6,169 bases of DNA from Betaproteobacteria bacterium UBA6910. GTDB taxonomy: Bacteria; Pseudomonadota; Gammaproteobacteria; Burkholderiales; UBA6910. Positions 1-6,169 of this stretch are shown here, piece after piece; the first letter of the stretch is position 1; each line of letters begins with the position of its first letter. The DNA lies in contig DKBC01000248.1 in assembly GCA_002451065.1 (NCBI GenBank), positions 1 through 6,169 on the forward strand, written 5' to 3'. Both the position numbers and the translations under genes were made by a program. Under the pieces are notes generated by a model. It saw nothing but the letters and a program-made list of their open reading frames with translations, searched no databases and had not been told where the DNA came from.

Positions 1-143
1 GTGAACTCCTGCTCCCAGTAGCGAAGCACGTGGGGCTTGACCCCGCAGAGCTCGCTCACCTCGCCAATCGTGAAATAGCGCTTGGCAGGAATCGGCGGCA
101 ACTCACTCCGATGGCTGTTGCTGTGCTGGCCGTTGTCCGCCAT
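1..143 (-). CDS. MerR-family transcriptional regulator, N-terminal part (continues beyond window)
   Basis: Only 47 codons are visible before the left edge. They read [47 protein letters not shown] when split at the family boundary. Residues 23-47 are the MerR winged-helix DNA-binding start ([13 protein letters not shown] and LRYWEQEF). A MerR-type gene of this kind commonly follows ihfA in betaproteobacteria; its ligand or targets cannot be told from here. The start is uncertain. ATG at 143 overlaps ihfA by 41 nt and has only a weak GGTGGAAAAG-like site upstream. TTG at 101 begins [10 protein letters not shown], starts 1 nt after the ihfA stop, and has GGAG 4 nt upstream. Both keep the DNA-binding domain. 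No classical MerR effector residues are in view. Confidence 0.88.
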   Translation of the reverse strand, partial: MADNGQHSNSHRSELPPIPAKRYFTIGEVSELCGVKPHVLRYWEQEF

Positions 144-429
144 TGTAGTTCTTTTCCACCAGTGCCTTGAGCTTCTGGCTGGCATGGAAAGTCACCACGC
201 GGCGCGCCGTGATGGGAATCTCCTCGCCAGTCTTGGGATTACGCCCCGGCCTTTGAGGCTTGTCCCGAAGCTGAAAATTACCAAACCCCGAAAGCTTGAC
301 CCCTTCCCCACTCTCCAGGGCGGTTCGGATCTCCTCAAAGAAGGCCTCAACCATGTCTTTGGCCTCCCGCTTGTTGAGACCGACCTTTTCGAACAGCAAA
401 TCGGCCAGTTCAGCCTTTGTTAGCGTCAT
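103..429 (-). CDS. ihfA: Integration host factor alpha subunit
   Basis: IHF-alpha pairs with IHF-beta to bind and sharply bend DNA at specific sites, acting in transcription, recombination and replication. The product is 108 aa against 99 in E. coli. The body is typical of the DNABII family: helical N-terminal half ([34 protein letters not shown]), then [41 protein letters not shown]. Pro65 in GRNPKTG is the residue that intercalates at the DNA kink in E. coli IHF-alpha. The extra Gln- and Pro-rich tail (about 93-108) is outside the conserved fold. The ATG start has AGGGA 5 nt upstream, and this site overlaps the pheT TAG stop, suggesting translational coupling. The last 41 nt probably overlap the MerR-family gene in another frame. 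Confidence 0.97.
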   Translation of the reverse strand: MTLTKAELADLLFEKVGLNKREAKDMVEAFFEEIRTALESGEGVKLSGFGNFQLRDKPQRPGRNPKTGEEIPITARRVVTFHASQKLKALVEKNYNGGQRPAQQQPSE

Positions 430-437
430 TTTGTTCC

Positions 438-2798
438 CTAAATACGAAGTCTTGCACCAAAACGGGCTTGCAATGCCTGAACCAGCTGGACCACCGCCGC
501 ATCGACTTCCGGGTCGGTGAGTGTTTTTTGAGTATCTTGCAATAACACTCGGAATGCAAGACTTTTTTTCCCATCGCCCAGGCCTTTGCCCCGGTAAACG
601 TCAAAGAGCGTGATATCCGACACAACAGGAGGTTTTTCAGCCCGAGCCGCGTCCCAAAGGGCCTGGGCCGGAACCCCTTCGTCCACCACCAAGGCTATGT
701 CGCGCCGCACCGGAGGGAAGCGGGAGATCTCGGAAAAAGCGGGGACCGGTCGGCCCACCAGGGCGTCGAGCTCGACCTCGAAGGCCAAAACCGGACCAGC
801 CAGTTCATAGCTCCGCAGCCAGCGGGGATGCAATTCTCCGAGCCAGCCGACCGCCTGCCCGCCCACCAGGACCCGGGCAGACTTCCCCGGATGCAACGCG
901 GGATGGGCAGCGGGATCGAACCGGGGAACCACAGGCCAGAACAAAGCTTCCAGGTCGCCACGCAAATCATAAAAATCCACCGGCCTAGACGCGGTTCCCC
1001 ACTGCTCGGGCTGGGCATCCCCCTGGGCCAGCGCGGCCAGCCGCTCCGTCTGGACGAATCCGCCGCCGGCACGGGTGAAGCAGCAGCCGATCTCGAACAT
1101 GCGGACCCGGGGCTGCTTGTGGGCCAGGTTGTGCTGCAGCCGCCCGACGAGTCCCCCGATCAGGTTCGAGCGCATCACGCTCATCTGACTGGCGATGGGA
1201 TTCTTGAGTCTGATCGGCTCGCCGTTGCCACCGAAATCCGCCTCCCATTGGGCATCCACGAAGGCGTAGTTGATGACCTCCTGGTAATCCCGAGCCACCA
1301 GCATCCGGCGCAATTGGGCCGCGGGACGATGGCCCTCCCCCGCCCGAGGCATCACGGCCGGTCCCCGGGGGCGCACCGCCGGGATTCGATCATATCCGCG
1401 CAGGCGCGCCAGTTCCTCGATCAAGTCCTCTTCGATGGCGAGATCGAAACGGTAGGAGTGGGGTGCCACATGGAACACGCCCTGCTCCACCCAGAAGCTG
1501 AAGTGCAGCCGGCGCAAAAACATTTGCACCTCGCTATCGTCCAACTCGAGTCCCAGGAGCCTTCGCGCGCGCTCCAGACGGAGGAGAATCGGCGCCCGGG
1601 CCGGCAGGGTGCCCCGCACTTCCGTCACCGGACCGGGCACTCCCCCACAAATACCCAGGATGAGCTGGGTGGCGCGCTCCAGTGCGCTGCGGGTGCCGCC
1701 GAAGTCCACGCCGCGCTCGAAGCGATGGGCAGAATCCGAGCCGAAACCCAGCCGCCTTCCTCGTCCGGCGATCACCGACGGGTCAAAAAAGGCGCTCTCC
1801 AGAAACAGATCGACGCTGGCGTCCGACACCGCGCTCCCTTGCCCGCCCATGATTCCGGCAAGCGCGACAGGGCCCGAGGCATCCGCGATGACGAGCATGT
1901 CCGGCTGCAGATCCACCGTCTGGCCGTTCAGCAGCAACAATTTTTCGCCGCTGCGGGCGAAGCGAACCTCGATGGCGTCCCGGAGCAATCCCAGATCGAA
2001 TGCATGCAGGGGTTGGCCCAGCTCCAGCATCACGAAGTTGGTGATGTCCACCACGGCGTTGATGGGCCTTAACCCCGAGCGCTCCAGGCACCGCACCATC
2101 CACTCGGGAGTTGCCGCGTTCATTCGTACGCCGCGCACCACCCGCCCGCAGTAGAGGGGGCAGGCACCCGAATCCATCACCCGGACCGGAAACTCGTCGG
2201 CGATCGCGGGCTGCGCCGGTCGCGGCTCCTCGAGATCAAGGCTGGAGGCGGTGATGGCGGCCACCTCTCGGGCGACCCCGGCCACGCTCAGGCAGTCCGC
2301 GCGGTTGGGAGTGAGCTTGAGAGTGAAAATCCGGTCGTCGAGATCAAGATACTCCCGAACCTCCGCGCCCACCGGCGCATCGGCGGCAAGCGCGTAGAGC
2401 CCGGACGCGTCCTCCGCCAGCCCCAGCTCCTTGGCCGAACACAGCATGCCGAAGGACTCCACGCCCCGCACCTTGGCTTGCCGGATCTGCAACCCGCCCG
2501 GGAGCTCGGCGCCGGGGAGCGCGCAGGGAACCCTCATGCCGGCCCGGACGTTGGGCGCGCCGCACACGATCGCCAGCGGCTCCACCAATCCCGCGTTCAC
2601 CTGGCATAAGGTCAGGCGGTCGGCGTTGGGGTGCGGCTCCACGGAGAGCACTTCCCCCACGACGACCCTGGTGAACGCCGGCGCAGCGGGCTCCAGCGCT
2701 TCCACCTCCAGCCCGCCCATGGTAAGCACGTGCGCCAGCTCCTCGCTGGTGAGCGGGGGATCGACGAATTGGCGCAGCCAGTGTTCGGAGAATTTCAA
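438..2798 (-). CDS. pheT: Phenylalanyl-tRNA synthetase beta subunit, TTG start
   Basis: Partner of PheS; it binds tRNA-Phe and hydrolyses mischarged Tyr-tRNA-Phe. The product is 786 aa (E. coli about 795). Residues 40-150 form the OB-fold tRNA-binding domain ([22 protein letters not shown]). Residues about 210-385 form the B3/B4 editing domain, with His265 in GQPLHAFD and Glu334 in FLESAFF at conserved editing positions. Residues about 400-475 are B5 ([22 protein letters not shown]). The catalytic-like core covers about 490-680, and 688-786 is the ferredoxin-like anticodon-binding domain ([17 protein letters not shown]). Position 354 is Ser and 356 is Ser, where E. coli has Thr and Ala (from memory). 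The start is TTG at 2798, giving the family N-terminus MKFSEHWLR; a TGA lies in frame 9 nt upstream and no ATG or GTG fits. The ribosome binding site (GAG, 8 nt) is weak. The TAG stop is 8 nt before ihfA. Confidence 0.97.
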   Translation of the reverse strand: MKFSEHWLRQFVDPPLTSEELAHVLTMGGLEVEALEPAAPAFTRVVVGEVLSVEPHPNADRLTLCQVNAGLVEPLAIVCGAPNVRAGMRVPCALPGAELPGGLQIRQAKVRGVESFGMLCSAKELGLAEDASGLYALAADAPVGAEVREYLDLDDRIFTLKLTPNRADCLSVAGVAREVAAITASSLDLEEPRPAQPAIADEFPVRVMDSGACPLYCGRVVRGVRMNAATPEWMVRCLERSGLRPINAVVDITNFVMLELGQPLHAFDLGLLRDAIEVRFARSGEKLLLLNGQTVDLQPDMLVIADASGPVALAGIMGGQGSAVSDASVDLFLESAFFDPSVIAGRGRRLGFGSDSAHRFERGVDFGGTRSALERATQLILGICGGVPGPVTEVRGTLPARAPILLRLERARRLLGLELDDSEVQMFLRRLHFSFWVEQGVFHVAPHSYRFDLAIEEDLIEELARLRGYDRIPAVRPRGPAVMPRAGEGHRPAAQLRRMLVARDYQEVINYAFVDAQWEADFGGNGEPIRLKNPIASQMSVMRSNLIGGLVGRLQHNLAHKQPRVRMFEIGCCFTRAGGGFVQTERLAALAQGDAQPEQWGTASRPVDFYDLRGDLEALFWPVVPRFDPAAHPALHPGKSARVLVGGQAVGWLGELHPRWLRSYELAGPVLAFEVELDALVGRPVPAFSEISRFPPVRRDIALVVDEGVPAQALWDAARAEKPPVVSDITLFDVYRGKGLGDGKKSLAFRVLLQDTQKTLTDPEVDAAVVQLVQALQARFGARLRI
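531..559 (-). promoter_or_regulatory. Weak promoter candidate inside pheT, upstream of ihfA
   Basis: An AT-rich patch near the pheT 3' end contains, on the minus strand, TTGCAT (559-554, three of six to the -35 consensus), a 17-nt spacer and GATACT (536-531, four of six to the -10 consensus). It is about 100 nt before the ihfA start. In E. coli ihfA (himA) has its own promoter inside pheT, so the place is plausible, but the match itself is weak. Confidence 0.3.
535..561. repeat. 7-bp inverted repeat in the pheT AT-rich patch
   Basis: TCTTGCA (535-541) and TGCAAGA (555-561) are perfect inverted copies separated by 13 nt. On the plus strand the second arm is followed by C and seven T, giving a terminator-like look in the antisense direction. 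On the minus strand the repeat spans most of the weak promoter candidate, so it could also be an operator. Either role is speculative. Confidence 0.4.
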
Positions 2799-2813
2799 TT
2801 TACGATCTCAAGG

Positions 2814-2844
2814 CGGAGGCCGCGGGGGTCCCCCGGAGCCTCCG
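2814..2844 (-). promoter_or_regulatory. Strong hairpin in the pheS-pheT gap
   Basis: A near-perfect inverted repeat fills the middle of the 67-nt gap. The outer arms are CGGAGGC (2844-2838 on the transcript) and GCCTCCG (2820-2814). The inner stem is CGGGG-GAC-CCCCG (2835-2823), and a U-G pair plus one C-C mismatch lie between them, giving about 13 pairs. No U-tract follows on either strand, so it is not a typical terminator. It ends 15 nt before the pheT TTG codon. It may tune pheT translation or mRNA stability; that is inference. Confidence 0.6.
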
Positions 2845-2865
2845 GGTCACCCACGATTTGGACTT

Positions 2866-4331
<1,466 letters not shown>

Positions 4332-4343
4332 GTCGGCTCTCCG

Positions 4344-4541
4344 TTAAGCGTAGGGAAGCATCGCGCGAACCCGACCCTGGTCGGTCGTCGACACGTTGGT
4401 CGTGCCGCGCAGTTTGCGCTTGCGCTTCGTCGCTTTCTTGGTAAGGATGTGGCGCAGGTGCGAATGGGTGCGCTTGAATCCGCCCCCGCCCGTCGCCTTG
4501 AAGCGCTTGCGAGCGCCGCTCTTCGATTTTACTTTCGGCAT
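4344..4541 (-). CDS. rpmI: 50S ribosomal protein L35
   Basis: Small basic protein of the large ribosomal subunit. The 65-aa product is the exact usual length and shows the family pattern throughout. It has [20 protein letters not shown] at the start, the central RHILTKK, then [10 protein letters not shown] and the terminal VRAMLPYA. The ATG start has AGGAG 6 nt upstream and is fixed by the conserved N-terminal MPK. The TAA stop is 12 nt before rplT, so the two are almost certainly co-translated or co-transcribed, as in most bacteria. It lies after the structured leader that could mediate feedback by L20. Identification is secure. Confidence 0.98.
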   Translation of the reverse strand: MPKVKSKSGARKRFKATGGGGFKRTHSHLRHILTKKATKRKRKLRGTTNVSTTDQGRVRAMLPYA

Positions 4542-4562
4542 TTACAACTCCTGTTTTAGCTT

Positions 4563-4619
4563 GGCGCCGGGTGGCCCCTCTTCGGGACGCTTTCCAACCC
4601 GGACACCACTTGTGGCGCC
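4563..4619 (-). promoter_or_regulatory. Structured rpmI leader, possible L20 control region
   Basis: The 106-nt infC-rpmI gap contains complementary arms CCGGGT (4567-4572) and ACCCGG (4597-4602). These enclose a smaller GGG/CCC stem (4576-4578 with 4584-4586). The palindrome GGCGCC appears twice (4563-4568 and 4614-4619) and could pair in an alternative fold. In E. coli and some other bacteria L20 represses rpmI-rplT by binding structures in this leader. The pairing is seen in the sequence; the regulatory role is inferred from the position only. AGGAG 6 nt before the rpmI ATG is a good ribosome binding site. Confidence 0.35.
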
Positions 4620-4647
4620 CTCGCGGGCGCAAAACTCGCCGCCGCGC

Positions 4648-5322
4648 TCAGGACGCGGTCTTCGGCGCCTCGGCAGCCTTGCGGTCAGGCCTTTCCACCT
4701 TTTCCACCTTTGCCACCTTCTCCACCTTTTGGGGCTTCTCGGCCTTTTCAGCCTTTGGCGCCTTCGCAACCTTCTCCGGCTTTTCGGGTTTTTCTCCCTT
4801 GCCGAGCTTCTTCCTGGGCGCCACCACCATCACCATCTGGCGCCCTTCCATCTTGGGAAACTGCTCCACGATACCGTCCGCTTCCAGGTCCGCCTTCACC
4901 CGCTCGAGAAGCTTCGCACCGAGCTCCTGGTGGGCCATCTCCCGCCCTCGAAAGCGCAGGGTCACTTTTGTCTTGTCGCCTTCCTTCAGGAACCGGATCA
5001 AGTTGCGGACCTTGATCTTGTAGTCCGCGTCATCGGTCCGGGGCCGGAACTTCACTTCTTTGACCTGGATTTGCTTCTGCTTGAGCTTCGCCTCGTGCCG
5101 CTTCTTGCTCTCCCGGTACTTGAATTTCCCGTAATCCATGAGCCGGCACACAGGCGGTTTCGCCAAGGGTGCGATCTCCACCAGGTCCACTTCTGCATCT
5201 TCCGCCATCTTGTTGGCGGACTCGATGCCCACGATGCCGATCTGCTCGCCGTCGATTCCGATCAGCCGGACTTCCGGCACCGTGATTTCCGCGTTGACGC
5301 GCGGTTCCTTTTCCTGAGCGAT
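4648..5322 (-). CDS. infC: Translation initiation factor IF3, AUC start, with Lys-rich repeat tail
   Basis: IF3 binds the 30S subunit, checks the start codon-initiator tRNA pairing and keeps 30S and 50S apart. I place the start at ATC (5322-5320). From there the protein reads [20 protein letters not shown], which restores the conserved IF3 N-terminus. The region between an in-frame TGA at about 5347 and this codon has no ATG, GTG or TTG, and GGGAG lies 9 nt upstream. The next candidate, GTG at 5280, would lose 14 conserved residues. The length is 224 aa. The N domain covers about 1-84 ([12 protein letters not shown]), the linker helix is [12 protein letters not shown], and the C domain covers about 86-172 ([39 protein letters not shown]). 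Residues 173-224 are an extra low-complexity tail absent from the roughly 180-aa E. coli protein. E. coli infC starts with AUU and IF3 represses its own mRNA through that codon; the same is likely here. Confidence 0.96.
   Translation of the reverse strand: MAQEKEPRVNAEITVPEVRLIGIDGEQIGIVGIESANKMAEDAEVDLVEIAPLAKPPVCRLMDYGKFKYRESKKRHEAKLKQKQIQVKEVKFRPRTDDADYKIKVRNLIRFLKEGDKTKVTLRFRGREMAHQELGAKLLERVKADLEADGIVEQFPKMEGRQMVMVVAPRKKLGKGEKPEKPEKVAKAPKAEKAEKPQKVEKVAKVEKVERPDRKAAEAPKTAS
4690..4797 (-). repeat. 9-nt imperfect tandem repeat encoding the IF3 tail
   Basis: Twelve consecutive 9-nt units, each typified on the plus strand by CTTTTCCAC or CTTCTCCAC, run without interruption. Read on the coding strand they give tripeptides of the form [P/V/A/G]-[E/A/P/Q]-[K/R], for example [19 protein letters not shown] basic residue falls at every third position for about 15 positions in a row (IF3 residues 172-214). 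The unit length is a multiple of three, so gain or loss of a unit would keep the frame. Confidence 0.9.
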
Positions 5323-5335
5323 GAGCTGTTTCTCC
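5320..5335 (-). promoter_or_regulatory. infC ribosome binding site and AUC start codon
   Basis: GGGAG (5335-5331) is followed by a 9-nt spacer and ATC (5322-5320). This is the only arrangement that keeps the conserved RVNAEI segment of IF3. AUU or AUC starts are the known basis of infC autoregulation, because IF3 rejects non-canonical initiation codons. Start choice rests on family conservation and the lack of a standard codon, not on experiment. Confidence 0.85.
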
Positions 5336-5350
5336 CGTGCTGGTCAAAAA

Positions 5351-6169
5351 TCAGGCCGCGCCACCCACGCCAGCCAGATCCCCCCGCAGTCGTTCCACAA
5401 AAGCTTCCAGGGACATCTGGCCGAGGTCCTCGCCCTTGCGGGTGCGCACGGCCACCTTTTGTGCCGCCACTTCCTTGTCGCCGACAATCAGCTGGTAGGG
5501 CAGCTTCTGCAAACTATGTTCTCGAATTTTATAGTTTATTTTCTCATTTCTCAAGTCAGCGACAGTCCGGAACCCGGCCCTCCGGAGCGTTTCCGCCACC
5601 CGCCCGGCGTATTCCAGCTGGTGCTCGGAGATGTTCATCACGACCACTTGGTCCGGTGCCAGCCACAGGGGGAAAGCCCCCGCATAGTTTTCGATCAGGA
5701 TGCCGATGAACCGCTCCATGGACCCCAGGATGGCGCGGTGCAGCATTACCGGGGTCCGGCGGCTGTTGTCCTCGGCCACGTATTCCGCGCCGAGCCGGGC
5801 CGGCATGGAAAAGTCCAACTGGACGGTGCCGCACTGCCAGACGCGGCCAATGGAATCCTTGAGGTCGAACTCGATCTTGGGGCCGTAGAAGGCTCCCTCC
5901 CCGGGCTGCACCTTGAATGCCAGCCCCTTGTGCCTGAGCGCGGTATCCAGCGCTGCCTCGGCCCTGTCCCATTGCTCGTCGCTGCCCACCCGCTTGGGGG
6001 GGCGGGTAGAGAGCTTGACCCCGATTTCCCGGAACCCGAAGTCCGCGTATACCTTCTGCAGGAGCTCGATGAAGGCAATCACCTCGGACTCGATCTGCTC
6101 CTCGGCGCAGAAGATGTGGGCATCGTCCTGCACGAAGGCGCGCACCCGCATCAGGCCGTGGAGCGCGCC
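5351..6169 (-). CDS. thrS: Threonyl-tRNA synthetase, C-terminal part (5' end beyond window)
   Basis: Cytoplasmic class II synthetase that charges tRNA-Thr with threonine using ATP. The reading frame is open to the right edge, so the first visible codons (GALHGL, then [15 protein letters not shown]) are the middle of the gene and the Met at 6151 is internal. The 272 visible residues hold motif 2 (residues about 7-21), the core strand CGTVQLDF, motif 3 ([12 protein letters not shown], about 143-154) and the C-terminal anticodon-binding domain (about 165-266). His18 and His144 of the fragment lie 126 residues apart, the same spacing as the E. coli zinc ligands His385 and His511 (from memory). 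The C-terminus also matches the E. coli length to within a few residues. The TGA stop is 28 nt before infC. The segment encoding [16 protein letters not shown] is strikingly AT-rich and holds a promoter candidate, annotated separately. Identification is very secure. Confidence 0.98.
   Translation of the reverse strand, partial: GALHGLMRVRAFVQDDAHIFCAEEQIESEVIAFIELLQKVYADFGFREIGVKLSTRPPKRVGSDEQWDRAEAALDTALRHKGLAFKVQPGEGAFYGPKIEFDLKDSIGRVWQCGTVQLDFSMPARLGAEYVAEDNSRRTPVMLHRAILGSMERFIGILIENYAGAFPLWLAPDQVVVMNISEHQLEYAGRVAETLRRAGFRTVADLRNEKINYKIREHSLQKLPYQLIVGDKEVAAQKVAVRTRKGEDLGQMSLEAFVERLRGDLAGVGGAA
5526..5554 (-). promoter_or_regulatory. Candidate sigma70 promoter inside thrS, upstream of infC
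   Basis: On the minus strand TTGAGA (5554-5549, one mismatch to TTGACA) is followed after exactly 17 nt by TAAAAT (5531-5526, one mismatch to TATAAT). The predicted start of transcription is near 5519, about 200 nt before the infC start codon. The match sits in an AT-rich island in otherwise GC-rich DNA. In E. coli infC is known to be transcribed partly from promoters inside thrS, so the position makes sense. Activity is inferred, not shown. Confidence 0.68.

Noticed and set aside
828..2072. Plus-strand open frame of 414 codons antisense to pheT
   Set aside because: Lies wholly inside pheT, low-complexity Arg/Pro/His/Gln-rich product, no family pattern; a shadow of pheT codon bias.
4821..4836. 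Plus-strand run reading as five His codons, like an affinity tag
   Set aside because: It is the complement of the IF3 segment MVMVVA, a conserved part of the C domain, not a tag or vector remnant.
4648..5280. infC starting at GTG 5280
   Set aside because: It drops the conserved RVNAEI segment and has no good Shine-Dalgarno site; the ATC start 42 nt upstream restores the family N-terminus.
5323..5385. Intrinsic terminator after thrS, because TTTTT follows the stop codon
   Set aside because: No convincing GC-rich stem ends directly before the T run; only a 3-bp GGC/GCC pairing is seen, so read-through to infC is more likely.
4396..5709. Plus-strand open frame of 437 codons antisense to rpmI, infC and thrS
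   Set aside because: It covers three well-identified genes on the other strand, has no recognisable domain and crosses their boundaries. Long antisense frames are expected in GC-rich coding DNA.

Overview
This is a GC-rich chromosomal window in which every supported gene lies on the minus strand. Transcription runs from the right edge (6169) to the left edge (1). The order is thrS (3' part) - infC - rpmI - rplT - pheS - pheT - ihfA - merR-type regulator (5' part). This is the classic proteobacterial thrS/infC/rplT/pheST/ihfA cluster. The MerR-family gene directly after ihfA, the PheS and L35 sequence style and the high GC content suggest a betaproteobacterium or a close relative. That placement is inference; the genus cannot be read from the window.

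Right to left: 5351-6169 encodes the motif 2, motif 3 and anticodon-binding parts of threonyl-tRNA synthetase. After 28 nt comes infC (IF3), whose best start is a rare AUC codon. IF3 here carries an unusual Lys-rich tripeptide-repeat tail. A 106-nt structured gap leads to rpmI (L35), then 12 nt to rplT (L20). An 86-nt very GC-rich gap, with alternative hairpins and a G-quadruplex motif, precedes pheS (GTG start). A 67-nt gap dominated by a strong hairpin separates pheS from pheT (TTG start). Only 8 nt separate pheT from ihfA, and the MerR-family ORF probably overlaps the ihfA 3' end.

The genes work together in translation and chromosome architecture: two aminoacyl-tRNA synthetases, an initiation factor, two large-subunit ribosomal proteins, one subunit of the DNA-bending protein IHF, and a regulator. 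Regulation visible in the sequence includes a near-consensus sigma70-type promoter embedded in the thrS coding region upstream of infC. There is also a weaker promoter candidate in an AT-rich patch near the 3' end of pheT, upstream of ihfA. No intrinsic terminator with a U-tract was found between genes, so read-through along the cluster is likely.

No mobile element, CRISPR array, rRNA, tRNA or defence-like system was seen. The window is a conserved housekeeping operon. Its interest lies in its non-AUG starts, the IF3 tail, the structured spacers and the promoter-like AT islands inside coding sequence.
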